From Capnocytophaga haemolytica (GTDB lineage: Bacteria; Bacteroidota; Bacteroidia; Flavobacteriales; Flavobacteriaceae), in NCBI RefSeq assembly GCF_001553545.1, contig NZ_CP014227.1, positions 434,001-498,000 of the forward strand: 64,000 bases of DNA, in the 5' to 3' direction. The position numbers and the translations under genes are program-made. The notes beneath the pieces were generated by a model that was not told the DNA's origin, did not search any database, and saw only the letters and a program-made list of their open reading frames with translations. Of this stretch, positions 13,178-22,453 are shown one piece after another. Numbering within the stretch: position 1 is the first letter of the stretch; every line of letters starts with the position of its first letter.

Positions 13178-14614
13178 ATGAGAAAGATATATTTATTAGG
13201 TACAATTTTATTAGCCTTATGGGCTTGTGATAAGCAAGATTCAAATATAGAGAAGAAGCCTCAGATTAATACAGAAGAAGAACTTCCAAATACATCAGAT
13301 ACAGAACCTATCAATCTCACTGAGATGGATAATGGCAACCGTGCGATGATGCAAGCCTTCTATTGGGATGTAGAGCCACGAGGCGGTTGGTGGGATAAAG
13401 TATCCGAAAAGGTCGCTGATTGGAAGGCAAATGGTATCGACCGCATATGGCTGCCTCCTGCCTGTAAAGGCGCCTCAGGTGGCTACTCTATGGGGTATGA
13501 CCCTTCTGACTATTTTGACCTTGGCGAGTATGAGCAGCACGGTACTACCGAAACACGCTTCGGCTCAAAGGACGAACTTGTAAGCCTTATCACCAAAGCC
13601 CACCAAGTAGGGCTGGAGGTAGTGGCAGACATTGTCATAGGGCATAACGACGGTGGTGGCAAGGAGTGGAACCCTTATCGAAACAAGGAGACCTACACCT
13701 TATTTGATAAAACTCACGGTTGCGCCTCTGGTAAGTTTACGCGCAATTACAATGATTTTCACCCCAACTTAGATGAAGACCACGATGAGGGAGCAGACTT
13801 CTACCCTGAGCAAGACTTATGTCACAAGAAGGATTACGTACAAGGCTGGCTGTGGAAACAGGATAACTCGGTAGCAAAGTACTACAAGAACACTATCAAA
13901 ATAGATGGTTGGCGGTTTGATTACGTGAAGAGCTTTGGTGCTTGGGTAGTCAAGGACTGGCTGGCAGCGGTTGGTGGGTTTGCCGTGGGCGAACTCTGGG
14001 ATGGCAATGCAGACGTGCTGAAAAGCTGGACAGACAACAGCGGTGCCTCAGCCTTTGACTTTGCCTGCTTCTATACACTTGAGCAAGCTCTTGACGGCAA
14101 TAACCTGAAAGGACTCAAAAATCCTAGGATGCTTCGCACGCTCAACCCAAATAAAGCAGTAACCTTTGCTGCCAATCACGATACGGAGAAGGATTCTAAT
14201 CAAGGTAATCGCATTGATACTGAAAATAAACTCTTAGCATACGCTTATATTCTTACCCATAGCGGTTACCCTACTATTTTCTATTCCGATTACGAGAAAT
14301 CAGAATGGAAAGCCAAGCTACAACAGCTATTACTCATACATCGCAGTTTAGCAGCAGGAGAAGAAAGGTTTTATTATGCTTCACCGACTGAGTTTATTGA
14401 TTTTCGTTTGGGAGACACTAAAAGTCCTGGTATGATACTTTACCTGAATAATGCTAAAAAATCTTCAACCCAAACGGTTGATACACCTTGGAAAGATAGG
14501 GTAATTATTGATTATACTAACCACGTAATCAAGCGCTATAAAACCAATGCGGCAGGCAAGGTAACCATTACCGTGCCCGCTAAGAGCTACACAGTGTGGT
14601 CTATTGGTAAGTAA
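13178..14614 (+). CDS. GH13 alpha-amylase lipoprotein (SusG-like role)
   Basis: A 478-residue lipoprotein with lipobox Cys at 17 (ALWAC). The GH13 regions are in order: DIVIGHN (151-157), GWRFDYVK with nucleophile D248, VGELW with acid/base E272, and ANHD with D335. All three catalytic acids are present. The catalytic barrel starts near 55 and a short beta domain C ends the protein (TITVPAKSYTVWSIGK). It hydrolyses internal alpha-1,4 bonds of starch. The lipid anchor and the position next to SusCDE suggest a cell-surface role like that of SusG, but the protein is shorter than SusG and shows no inserted CBM58 domain. It ends at a bidirectional terminator. Confidence 0.92.
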   Translation: MRKIYLLGTILLALWACDKQDSNIEKKPQINTEEELPNTSDTEPINLTEMDNGNRAMMQAFYWDVEPRGGWWDKVSEKVADWKANGIDRIWLPPACKGASGGYSMGYDPSDYFDLGEYEQHGTTETRFGSKDELVSLITKAHQVGLEVVADIVIGHNDGGGKEWNPYRNKETYTLFDKTHGCASGKFTRNYNDFHPNLDEDHDEGADFYPEQDLCHKKDYVQGWLWKQDNSVAKYYKNTIKIDGWRFDYVKSFGAWVVKDWLAAVGGFAVGELWDGNADVLKSWTDNSGASAFDFACFYTLEQALDGNNLKGLKNPRMLRTLNPNKAVTFAANHDTEKDSNQGNRIDTENKLLAYAYILTHSGYPTIFYSDYEKSEWKAKLQQLLLIHRSLAAGEERFYYASPTEFIDFRLGDTKSPGMILYLNNAKKSSTQTVDTPWKDRVIIDYTNHVIKRYKTNAAGKVTITVPAKSYTVWSIGK

Positions 14615-14635
14615 TACAATAGTGATGACGACTAT

Positions 14636-14674
14636 AAAAAATCCTTAGTAAGTATCTCTCACTAAGGATTTTTT
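14636..14674. terminator. Bidirectional terminator between amylase and DUF488 genes
   Basis: AAAAAATCCTTAGT and ACTAAGGATTTTTT form a perfect 14-bp stem with an 11-base loop, A-rich on one side and T-rich on the other, between convergent genes. Confidence 0.9.
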
Positions 14675-14678
14675 AGCT

Positions 14679-15035
14679 TTAACGCCCTAACCGTTGTTCT
14701 ATAAAAGCCTTCAAGATGGGTAGTTCGCTACGTGCTACCTCTTTCACAGCCGTCAGTAGGGTAATGTGAGGCTGTTCTGAGATATTGTTAAGGAAGTCCT
14801 CAACAGCAGGGTTGGCATTCAGCTCCTTGAGATAAGCAGCCTTGAAGAGCTCGAAATCTTGGTGCTGATGATATTCCTTGCGTAGTTCAGTGCTGGGAGC
14901 AACGTCCTTAGCCCATAGGTCGAGGGCGAAGGTTTCTTTCTTAATACCTCGAGGCCATAGGCGGTCGGCAAGGATGCGGTAGCCGTCGGTAGGTTGTGCT
15001 GCTTCGTAGGCGCGTTTGAGTGTTATGGTCATCAT
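14679..15035 (-). CDS. DUF488 family protein (YeaO-like)
   Basis: A 118-residue soluble protein with the family hallmark YRILADRLWPRGIKKE near the N-terminus and the LWAKDVAPS and TLLTAVKE segments further on. DUF488/YeaO proteins have no settled function. Two adjacent ATGs open the reading frame; either could be used. Upstream, a minus-strand TACCTTTG at 15066-15059 fits a -7 box, though I see no good -33 box. The gene is divergent from the PBP1A gene. Confidence 0.85.
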   Translation of the reverse strand: MMTITLKRAYEAAQPTDGYRILADRLWPRGIKKETFALDLWAKDVAPSTELRKEYHQHQDFELFKAAYLKELNANPAVEDFLNNISEQPHITLLTAVKEVARSELPILKAFIEQRLGR

Positions 15036-15086
15036 CTCTGGAATGGTTTTATTTTCCGCAAAGGTACAAAAAAAATGTTTTAATTA

Positions 15087-15117
15087 TTTGTCAGAAGCTG
15101 AAAAGTACTTATCTTTG
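15087..15117 (+). promoter_or_regulatory. Bacteroidota-type promoter for the PBP1A gene
   Basis: TTTG at 15087-15090, a 19-bp spacer, then TATCTTTG at 15110-15117, 29 bp before the GTG start. The distance supports the GTG at 15147 as the real start. Confidence 0.7.
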
Positions 15118-15146
15118 TACTTTGAAACACAATAACAAGACGTATC

Positions 15147-17930
15147 GTGAAGTCATTTTTTGAAAACATAACGTTCAAGGAGCTCGTGCACAAAGTGGTT
15201 TTTGGCATAGCACACTTCTTTTCACGACTCCTAAGTTGGCTCATCAAGGCAGGTGAATATCTTTATAAGTGGCTGCGTGTGGGGCTGAAATACTTAGCAC
15301 AAGGCGTGTTGCTGGTGGTGCTTATCGTGCCGTTCTTCGTGTACGACCTCTACCAACGTTTCTCACAACGCGACAAGTCCGCAAGCCTTTCATCTAAGAT
15401 GCCCGAGGGCTTCTGGGGCAAGGTGCTGAAAGTGCTTTACACCCCTGTGGAGTTCCTCATCTGGGCGGGTAAGGGGCTTTGGCAATGGCTGCGAAGCAAG
15501 ACGTACAAGTTCTACCTTAAATGGATAGGCATACCAATAGGTGTAGGGGTGGCGGCAGTGGCGGTGCTCTTTGCGCTGGTTTACTTTGGCTGCTTTGGCG
15601 AGTTGCCAACTGAGGAAGACCTTCAGGATTTGCGACAGTCAGAGTCCAGCTTGGTATACGACTATGAGGGGCAGATACTCGGCAAGTTCTATATCTTAGA
15701 CCGTACCCGTATTGAGTACGACGACTTCCCCCCTTATCTGATCAAGGCACTTGTATCCACAGAGGATGAGCGGTTCTTCCAGCACGGTGGTGTGGATGTG
15801 CGAAGCCTCTTCCGTGTGTTCTTCAAAACCCTGCTGCTTCAGGACGACTCCTCAGGAGGCGGTAGCACCATCACGATGCAGTTGGCAAAGAATATCTTCG
15901 GGCGTGGCAAGCGCTATGGCAAGCTCTCGATGCCTATCCACAAGATTAGGGAGATGATCATCGCCAAGCGTTTCGAGAAGGCATATACCAAGGAAGAGAT
16001 TATCACACTCTACCTCAACACGGTGCCTTTTAGTGATAACACGTACGGCATAGAGAGTGCGGCACAGCATTTCTTCGATAAGTCGGCAAGTGAGCTTACC
16101 CTCAACGAGGCTGCGACCCTTATCGGCTCACTCAAAGCGACCAGTAGTTACAACCCGCGTACGGCTCCTGAGCGCAGCCGCGAGCGCCGTGATGTGGTGC
16201 TCAACCAGATGAAGAAGAACAATGTGCTTACCGAAGCGGACTATAAGCTCCACAAGAAGGATACCGTGAAGGTAGTGCGTACCGCAGGTGAGGTGGAAAA
16301 CTTAGCCCCTTATATGTTGGAGCAGATCCGCTTACAGTTGCCAACACTTCTCAAGGATGTGAAGAAGAAGGACGGTTCGTCCTACAACATCTATCGTGAT
16401 GGTCTGCGCATCTACACCACTGTTGATAAGACGATGCAGAAGTACGCAGAGAACGCTGTAAAGCAGCACTTACCCATCTTGCAGAAAGAATTTGAACAAC
16501 TCTACGGCAACAAAGCACCTTGGAACTTGGATAGCGATTGGTTTAAGCAAGAAGTGAAGAAGCTACCCCTTTACAAAGAGTTAGAGGATAAGGGGCTAAG
16601 CGAGGCGCAGATATGGGCAAAGCTCAGTGAGAAGCGTCCGATGGATCTGTCGTTCTACCAGCGCGACAGTGTGATGAAGCACAGCACCCTCGACAGTATC
16701 TCGCAGATGATCCGAATGCTCAACACGGGCTTCCTAACCGTCGATCCGCAAACGGGAGGCATTAGGAGCTATGTTGGTGGGGCTAACTTCCAATATTTCA
16801 AGTACGACCACGTGCTCCAAAGCCGCCGACAAGTAGGTTCGGTGTTTAAGCCGATCGTCTATGCTACGGCTCTTGAACAGGGCTTGCCCGCTTGTTCACA
16901 CTTCTCACCCCGTACGCTCACCTATCCAGATAAGGGCGGCTGGTGGACACCTGGCAACGCCTCACGCACAGAGGAGGATCCTTATGTGTACTACTCTGTG
17001 GCGAAAGCCTTACGCGAGTCGCTCAACACGGTGGCAGTGCAGGTGCTCTTCTATGCAGGCTTGCAAAATGTGATCAAGAAAGCCCAGATGATGGGTATTA
17101 CCTCGCCATTGCCAAGGGTGCCCTCTATTGCCTTGGGCTCTGCCGATCTCTCAGTGATAGAGATGGCACGTGCTTACACTACCTTTGCCAATAAAGGAGT
17201 GCCCGTGAAGCCTTATTTTATTGAGAAGATCACCAACAAGCGAGGGGAAGTGATATGGGAGTACAAGCATCCACCTAAGGCAGCACAGGCTCTAAACGAG
17301 ACCACCACACAGACGATGCTTCAATACCTACGTGGCACCGTAAACCAAGGAACCGCAGCGCGTATGCGAGGCACCTACGGGCTTACCAACGACCTTGCGG
17401 GGAAAACAGGAACCACTCAGGATAATAAGGACGGATGGTTCGCAGGGATGTTGCCCAACTTAGTGATGGTAACTTGGGTAGGCAACGACCAGCAGATAGG
17501 CTTCCGCTCTACACGTGTGGGGCAAGGTGCCAACTCAGCCCTACCGATAGCGGCTATCTTTGTGCAACAGCTCAATAAGAACCCTAAGTACAAGGAGCTT
17601 ACCAAGGCATACTTCCAAGTAAGCAATGACATACAAACCACCCTTAGAGAGTGTGAGCCTGTGGTACGCGACGACTTCTTCGACCGCCTGCTCAGCTCAA
17701 CGCCAAAGGACACCATCAGGTCGGGCGAGTTGCCTTATCGCATCTACGAATCAAGTGGAAGAAAGCTCCACAATGTAGATGAAGAAGAGGAGATATCCAT
17801 TGAGGACGTTACCAACCCTACCCCAGCCTCCAGCGAGGCTAAGCCCGCCTCCAACCCTGAGGGGCAGGAAGACCAAGGGAAGAAGAAAGGCTTCCTCAAC
17901 CGTATATTCAACAATAATAACAACCATTAG
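15147..17930 (+). CDS. Bifunctional penicillin-binding protein 1A (transglycosylase/transpeptidase)
   Basis: A 927-residue class A PBP that polymerises and cross-links peptidoglycan. The GT51 domain (about 165-350) shows EDERFFQHGG with the catalytic Glu and GGSTITMQLAKN. The transpeptidase domain has S-x-x-K near 566 (GSVFKPIVY), SxN (SLNTVAVQV) and KTGT near 753. The N-terminus is unusual: before the membrane anchor at about 130-150 (GIPIGVGVAAVAVLFALVYFG) there is a roughly 125-residue stretch with further hydrophobic segments (HKVVFGIAHFFSRLLSWL and VLLVVLIVPFFVYDLY). The C-terminus is a low-complexity acidic and basic tail. The start is GTG. The next gene follows after 11 bases. Confidence 0.93.
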   Translation: MKSFFENITFKELVHKVVFGIAHFFSRLLSWLIKAGEYLYKWLRVGLKYLAQGVLLVVLIVPFFVYDLYQRFSQRDKSASLSSKMPEGFWGKVLKVLYTPVEFLIWAGKGLWQWLRSKTYKFYLKWIGIPIGVGVAAVAVLFALVYFGCFGELPTEEDLQDLRQSESSLVYDYEGQILGKFYILDRTRIEYDDFPPYLIKALVSTEDERFFQHGGVDVRSLFRVFFKTLLLQDDSSGGGSTITMQLAKNIFGRGKRYGKLSMPIHKIREMIIAKRFEKAYTKEEIITLYLNTVPFSDNTYGIESAAQHFFDKSASELTLNEAATLIGSLKATSSYNPRTAPERSRERRDVVLNQMKKNNVLTEADYKLHKKDTVKVVRTAGEVENLAPYMLEQIRLQLPTLLKDVKKKDGSSYNIYRDGLRIYTTVDKTMQKYAENAVKQHLPILQKEFEQLYGNKAPWNLDSDWFKQEVKKLPLYKELEDKGLSEAQIWAKLSEKRPMDLSFYQRDSVMKHSTLDSISQMIRMLNTGFLTVDPQTGGIRSYVGGANFQYFKYDHVLQSRRQVGSVFKPIVYATALEQGLPACSHFSPRTLTYPDKGGWWTPGNASRTEEDPYVYYSVAKALRESLNTVAVQVLFYAGLQNVIKKAQMMGITSPLPRVPSIALGSADLSVIEMARAYTTFANKGVPVKPYFIEKITNKRGEVIWEYKHPPKAAQALNETTTQTMLQYLRGTVNQGTAARMRGTYGLTNDLAGKTGTTQDNKDGWFAGMLPNLVMVTWVGNDQQIGFRSTRVGQGANSALPIAAIFVQQLNKNPKYKELTKAYFQVSNDIQTTLRECEPVVRDDFFDRLLSSTPKDTIRSGELPYRIYESSGRKLHNVDEEEEISIEDVTNPTPASSEAKPASNPEGQEDQGKKKGFLNRIFNNNNNH

Positions 17931-17941
17931 AGACAGAACCA

Positions 17942-18997
17942 ATGAAAAGGATTATTACACTTGCACTAACCTTAGTGTTAGTATCGTGTGCAGAGGCACA
18001 GGATAAGAAGTTTCAGGTGAGAACCGTAGCGTTCTATAACGTAGAGAACCTGTTTGATACCATTAACGACCCAGTGAAGTTCGACGACGATCGCACCCCT
18101 AACGGAGCAGATCGTTGGACGAGTAAGGTGTATACCGACCACGTCAATAAGATTGCTAAGGTGATCTCCGAGATAGGCAGTGATGTAACACATCAGGCTC
18201 CTGACATTGTCGGCTTGGGTGAGATTGAGAATGAAAATGTGGTGCGCGACCTTATCAATACCGATTACCTCAAGAAGTATAACTATGGGATTATTCATTA
18301 CGAGTCGCCCGATATGCGCGGAGTGGACGTGGCATTGATCTACAAGATGGGAATTTTTAAACCTTCCTCATCAGTTGCTGTACCATATCCAGCAGATGTA
18401 AAAACAGATAAAGGCAAGCGTTTCCGTACCCGCGACCAGCTCTTAGTAACTGGCGAGCTAGATGGTGAAACGATACACTTCATCGTCAATCACTGGCCTT
18501 CAAGGCTTGGTGGTGAGAAGAATAGCCGTCCGTTTAGGAAGATAGCAGCTGAGCTGAACAAGCAGATATTTGACTCATTGCAACACATTGACCCTAATGC
18601 CAAGGTGATCTCTATGGGCGACTTTAATGACGACCCCACCAGTCCTGCCATCAAGGACGTTCTGAAGACCAAAGAGAAGAAAGAAGACGTGCAGCAGGGA
18701 GGGCTTTTCAACCCGATGATACGTATGTACAACCGCGGCGAGGGCACATTGGCTTATCAGGATGGCTGGAACCTCTTCGACCAGTTCTTCATCACCTACG
18801 ATTTGCTCAAGGACGACAAGTCCACCTACCGCTATTGGAAGGCAGGCATCTTCAACAAGCCTTACTTAGCCAACCCCAAAGGGAAGTACAAAGGCTATCC
18901 CTTCCGCAGTATGTCCAACGGCAACTACACTTGGGGCTACTCCGACCACTTCCCTGTATACCTTTACTTGGTAAGAGAGATCAGAGGCAAGAAATAA
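17942..18997 (+). CDS. Endonuclease/exonuclease/phosphatase (EEP) family secreted hydrolase
   Basis: A 351-residue protein with a signal peptide (LTLVLVSCAEAQ, possibly a lipoprotein on the Cys). EEP-fold residues appear in order: YNVENLFDT with Asn, GLGEIEN with the metal-binding Glu, the VNHWPSRLGG His, MGDFNDDP with Asp/Asn, and the closing YSDHFPVYL with Asp-His. This is the DNase I-like fold; substrates may be nucleic acid or phosphoesters and cannot be told apart here. It is downstream of PBP1A by 11 bases and probably cotranscribed. A hairpin repeat follows the stop. Confidence 0.88.
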   Translation: MKRIITLALTLVLVSCAEAQDKKFQVRTVAFYNVENLFDTINDPVKFDDDRTPNGADRWTSKVYTDHVNKIAKVISEIGSDVTHQAPDIVGLGEIENENVVRDLINTDYLKKYNYGIIHYESPDMRGVDVALIYKMGIFKPSSSVAVPYPADVKTDKGKRFRTRDQLLVTGELDGETIHFIVNHWPSRLGGEKNSRPFRKIAAELNKQIFDSLQHIDPNAKVISMGDFNDDPTSPAIKDVLKTKEKKEDVQQGGLFNPMIRMYNRGEGTLAYQDGWNLFDQFFITYDLLKDDKSTYRYWKAGIFNKPYLANPKGKYKGYPFRSMSNGNYTWGYSDHFPVYLYLVREIRGKK

Positions 18998-19009
18998 GAG
19001 ATGAGAAAC

Positions 19010-19070
19010 AAGAAGTGAGAAGTAAGCAATCAGAGAGTACTCGTTACTCGTTGCTTGCTTCTTACTGCTA
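19010..19070 (+). repeat. Second GAAGTGAG-type hairpin element
   Basis: AAGAAGTGAGAAGTAAGCAA on the left pairs with TTGCTTGCTTCTTACTGCT on the right with few mismatches. It is related to the element at 7418-7500 and lies in the same setting, between two genes on the same strand. Confidence 0.55.
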
Positions 19071-19079
19071 TAAATAATT

Positions 19080-20234
19080 ATGACAAATTACTTTTCCTCA
19101 GACTTTACCCTTGGTATCCTTGGTGGGGGGCAGCTTGGTAAGATGCTACTGGCTGAAACACGCAAGTGGGATATCACCACTAAGGTTCTCGACCCTTCAC
19201 CCGAGGCACCTGCGCGCTTGGCGTGCAATGAGTTTGTTGTAGGCAGTCTTACGGATTATGATACAGTCTACAACTTTGGTAAGGGCGTAGATGTGCTTAC
19301 CATTGAGATAGAGCACGTGAATGTACAGGCTTTAGAGGCTTTGGAGGCTGAGGGGGTACGGGTGTACCCCTCGCCGAAAACACTCTCAATAGTGCAAGAC
19401 AAGGTAGACCAGAAGTTATTTTATGGAGAGAAGGGCATACCGACATCTCCATTTAGTGTTTTTGAGTCGCCAAGGGTGTTGCAAGAGGAAGCATTAGAGT
19501 ATGAGCTTAATTATCCTCTTGTGTGGAAATCGGCACGTTTTGGCTATGATGGCAATGGAGTGAAGGTGCTTCGCAATGATAATGATTTAGAAGGACTGCC
19601 AGAAGGACTATGTGTAGTAGAAGATTTTGTGCCTTTTGAAAAGGAGCTGGCGGTGATTGTAGCCCGTAGCTCCACAGGTGAGATAGCTGCCTACCCCGTA
19701 GTAGAAATGGAGTTCCACCCTGAGGCTAACCAAGTGGAGTATGTGCTCTGCCCTGCGCGTATCTCAGACGACATTGCCGAGAAAGCCCAAGCACTTGCCT
19801 TGCGCACTGCGGAGTGCTTTGAGGTAGTGGGGCTGCTGGCTGTGGAGTTTTTCCTAACCAAGGAAGGGGAGGTACTAGTCAATGAAGTGGCACCACGCCC
19901 GCACAACTCAGGTCATTACAGCATTGAAGCCTCGTATACCAATCAGTTTGAGCAGCACCTACGCGCTATCTTAGGGTTACCGTTGGGCAGTACAGAGAGC
20001 AAAGCCGCCGCCGTGATGGTAAACTTGGTGGGGGCTGAGGGCTACACAGGCGAGGTCGTCTATAAAAACATAGAACAGATAATGGCACTGCCAGGGGTTA
20101 CGCCCCACATCTATGGCAAACGCGAGACCCGCCCCTTCCGAAAGATGGGACACGTAACCATCGTAAATGAGGATATTAACCAAGCACGAAGGATCGCAGA
20201 GGAGGTGAAGAGGACCATACAAGTAATTGCATAA
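19080..20234 (+). CDS. purK: N5-carboxyaminoimidazole ribonucleotide synthase
   Basis: A 384-residue cytoplasmic ATP-grasp enzyme that carboxylates AIR to N5-CAIR in purine synthesis, using ATP and bicarbonate. The PurK N-terminus LGILGGGQLGKMLLAE, the ATP-grasp segment VWKSARFGYDGNGVKV, and the metal-binding end of the domain, VNEVAPRPHNSGHYSIEA, are all present. The length is normal. No purE is next to it in this window; in many Flavobacteriia purE follows purK, but here a bidirectional terminator and a convergent gene come next. Confidence 0.95.
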   Translation: MTNYFSSDFTLGILGGGQLGKMLLAETRKWDITTKVLDPSPEAPARLACNEFVVGSLTDYDTVYNFGKGVDVLTIEIEHVNVQALEALEAEGVRVYPSPKTLSIVQDKVDQKLFYGEKGIPTSPFSVFESPRVLQEEALEYELNYPLVWKSARFGYDGNGVKVLRNDNDLEGLPEGLCVVEDFVPFEKELAVIVARSSTGEIAAYPVVEMEFHPEANQVEYVLCPARISDDIAEKAQALALRTAECFEVVGLLAVEFFLTKEGEVLVNEVAPRPHNSGHYSIEASYTNQFEQHLRAILGLPLGSTESKAAAVMVNLVGAEGYTGEVVYKNIEQIMALPGVTPHIYGKRETRPFRKMGHVTIVNEDINQARRIAEEVKRTIQVIA

Positions 20235-20241
20235 ATAAAAT

Positions 20242-20268
20242 AAAAGCACCTGAAAGAGGTGCTTTTTT
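20242..20268. terminator. Bidirectional terminator between purK and the RluD-type gene
   Basis: AAAAGCACCT and AGGTGCTTTT form a 10-bp stem around a five-base loop, with T-runs on both outward sides. Confidence 0.9.
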
Positions 20269-20272
20269 ATGG

Positions 20273-21346
20273 TTAGTCTTGTAGATCGTCATTAGCAGTA
20301 TTGTTGCTATAACGGCGCCATTTCTCAATGCAAGCGGTCATATCATCGGGTAGGGGAGAGTCAAAGCGCATAAACACCCCAGTGACAGGATGCGTAAAGC
20401 CCAGCGTTTTGGCGTGTAATGCCTGTCGGGGTAGTACTGCAAAGCAATTCTCAACAAACTGTTTGTACTTAGCAAAGGTAGTGCCCTTGAGGATCTTATC
20501 TCCTCCATAGCGTTCATCGTTGAAAAGGGGGTGCCCAATATGCTTGAGGTGTACACGTATTTGGTGTGTACGACCCGTTTCTAAGCGACAAGCGATCAGC
20601 GTTACATAGCCAAAGCGCTCTAATACTTTATAATGGGTGACGGCTTCTTTGCCGTGGCTACCATCAGGGAATACGTCCATCAGGAGGCGGTCTTTCAGAT
20701 GGCGCCCTATATGGCCTGTGATGGTGCCTTCATCATCTGTCACATTGCCCCACACCAAAGCGATATACTGTCGTTCAGTGGTTTTGTTGAAGAATTGAGT
20801 AGTGAGCGAAAGCATTGCTTCCTCAGTTTTAGCAATAACCAATAAACCACTGGTATCCTTATCAATACGGTGTACTAACCCTGGGCGGTTGGAGCTGTTA
20901 TTAGGGAGATTTCTTTCCCCGCCTCCTTCTGTAGCCTGATTCTTTTCGAAGTGATATACTAAGCCATTGATCAATGTGCCGCTGTAATTGCCGTGACCTG
21001 GGTGCACAACCATTCCTGCGGGTTTATTCACCACCATCACTGCTTCATCTTCATATACAATGTTAAGGGGAATATCCTCTGCCACTAATAGATCTTCGTG
21101 AGGGGGATGTGCAAAGAGCACTTTGACCTCATCGCCTGCTTTTACGCGGTAGTTTTGTTTTACTGGGGAGCCATTTACATAGATATTGCCACTCTTAGCA
21201 GCTTGTTGTACCTTGTTGCGGGTGGCATTTTCTACGAAGTTCATCAAGAACTTATCCACGCGCAAAGGCTCTTGACCTTTGCCTGCTGTAAAAGCGTAGT
21301 GTTCGTATAAGTGGTCAGAAGTTTCTAAATCGTTATCTTCAATCAT
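20273..21346 (-). CDS. RluA/RluD-family 23S rRNA pseudouridine synthase
   Basis: A 357-residue enzyme that isomerises uridine to pseudouridine in RNA. An S4 RNA-binding domain at about 30-90 (LRVDKFLMNFVENATRNKVQQAAK...VNG) is followed by the catalytic domain with HRIDKDTSGLLVIAKT near 157, which holds the catalytic Asp, and by the GRTHQIRVHLKHIGHPLFNDERYGG motif. RluD is the best guess because of the S4 domain and length. It lies downstream of the PASTA-protein gene, 49 bp away, a pairing often seen in Flavobacteriia. Confidence 0.92.
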   Translation of the reverse strand: MIEDNDLETSDHLYEHYAFTAGKGQEPLRVDKFLMNFVENATRNKVQQAAKSGNIYVNGSPVKQNYRVKAGDEVKVLFAHPPHEDLLVAEDIPLNIVYEDEAVMVVNKPAGMVVHPGHGNYSGTLINGLVYHFEKNQATEGGGERNLPNNSSNRPGLVHRIDKDTSGLLVIAKTEEAMLSLTTQFFNKTTERQYIALVWGNVTDDEGTITGHIGRHLKDRLLMDVFPDGSHGKEAVTHYKVLERFGYVTLIACRLETGRTHQIRVHLKHIGHPLFNDERYGGDKILKGTTFAKYKQFVENCFAVLPRQALHAKTLGFTHPVTGVFMRFDSPLPDDMTACIEKWRRYSNNTANDDLQD

Positions 21347-21395
21347 TATGATAGCTTTTAGGGGTTAGCTTTTAGCTTATATCACTATAAGTTCG

Positions 21396-22004
21396 CTATT
21401 CCATTAAGTCTTCCACAGGGATGACACCTTGCTCTTGGACACTATCTCTTGAATGTTCGAAGCCATTACCACATACCAAGTCAATACGTGAAGTCTTTAC
21501 GAGCTTATCGCCAGGTTGTACGGGTTTGCCATTGTACTGCATCTCAAGCACCATATCCTTACCAATATTATCTACATAAGTAACCCTGCCGACCGTTAGC
21601 CCTACTGATTCGAGGGTAGCAATAGCGTTACGGCGCGTTACTTGTATTACCTTAGGGACAGTCACTTTATGATAGCCAGAAGGGTTGATAGTAAGGTAAA
21701 TCTTGCGATTTTTCTTTACGCGCTCATTAGCTTCAGGACTTTGACTGATTACTGAAAAAGCAGGAAATTTAGGGTCGTATTCAGTGGAGTCAAGTACCTC
21801 AAAACGTAAGTTCTGTTCATCAAGGATGATCTGTACTTCGGTGAGGGTTTTGCGTGTAAGATCGGGTACTACAATGAACTTTCCGTGTGCTGTATATACC
21901 TGTAATAGCTTCAGCGCCAGCCATATTAATACTATTGTGGCTACTATAGCTAAAGCGATATGCTTCCCAAAGCGTCTGAAGAATGTTTTTAGTTTTTCTT
22001 TCAT
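21396..22004 (-). CDS. Membrane-anchored PASTA-domain protein
   Basis: A 202-residue protein with a short cytoplasmic N-terminus, one transmembrane helix at about 15-34 (IALAIVATIVLIWLALKLL) and an external part holding PASTA domains (FIVVPDLTRKTLTEVQIIL..., VTVPKVIQVTRRNAIATLES...). PASTA domains are usually linked to muropeptide or beta-lactam recognition in PBPs and Ser/Thr kinases; here there is no kinase or PBP domain. It has a good promoter and probably shares a transcript with the pseudouridine synthase. Confidence 0.88.
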   Translation of the reverse strand: MKEKLKTFFRRFGKHIALAIVATIVLIWLALKLLQVYTAHGKFIVVPDLTRKTLTEVQIILDEQNLRFEVLDSTEYDPKFPAFSVISQSPEANERVKKNRKIYLTINPSGYHKVTVPKVIQVTRRNAIATLESVGLTVGRVTYVDNIGKDMVLEMQYNGKPVQPGDKLVKTSRIDLVCGNGFEHSRDSVQEQGVIPVEDLME

Positions 22005-22047
22005 AGTCCTAAATGTTTTAAAGCTGTATTCTCTTCTTTATTCTTTG

Positions 22048-22078
22048 CAAAAGTACAACTATTTTGTGAGACTACAAA
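22048..22078 (-). promoter_or_regulatory. Bacteroidota-type promoter for the PASTA/RluD operon
   Basis: On the minus strand TTTG (22078-22075), a 19-bp spacer and TACTTTTG (22055-22048), 43 bp before the PASTA start. Confidence 0.65.
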
Positions 22079-22087
22079 TAAAGTTGT

Positions 22088-22435
22088 TTACTTTTTATCA
22101 CCTTCCATTAAGCCAAAGGCGATAGCTTGTGAGAGGGATAGACAGAGGCTAAACATCATTGCACCCCAAAATCCGTGTACGATAAAGCTTTCGACGATCT
22201 CACCAGCTAAGAGGATTATCACGGCATTGATCACTAATAGGAAAAGCCCAAAAGTGAAGATGGTGATAGGGATAGAGATGAATTGCAGGATAGGCTTTAC
22301 TATTGCGTTGAGAATAGAAAGCACGAAGGCTACAAGTAGTGCAGAGCCGTAATTCCCGATGTGAGCCCCTACATTAAGTGTTCCTAAAAGAAACACAATA
22401 GCAGCCGTAACAAGTAGATAAATGATATATCGCAT
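22088..22435 (-). CDS. Four-TM membrane protein of the phage holin superfamily IV (PF04020-like)
   Basis: A 115-residue integral membrane protein with four hydrophobic helices (IIYLLVTAAIVFLLG, GSALLVAFVLSILNAIV, TIFTFGLFLLVINAVIILLAG, GFWGAMMFSLCLSLSQAIAFG). The LNAIVKPILQFISIPITIFTFGLFLLVINA stretch is the family signature. Despite the family name these are ordinary chromosomal membrane proteins in Bacteroidota; nothing phage-like surrounds it. It follows the alpha/beta hydrolase by 18 bp and is probably in the same operon. Confidence 0.85.
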   Translation of the reverse strand: MRYIIYLLVTAAIVFLLGTLNVGAHIGNYGSALLVAFVLSILNAIVKPILQFISIPITIFTFGLFLLVINAVIILLAGEIVESFIVHGFWGAMMFSLCLSLSQAIAFGLMEGDKK

Positions 22436-22453
22436 AATATGATGAATTTAATT

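Noticed and set aside
22088-22435. Prophage remnant, because of the holin-superfamily membrane protein
   Set aside because: No other phage gene is nearby and this family is a common chromosomal membrane protein in Bacteroidota.
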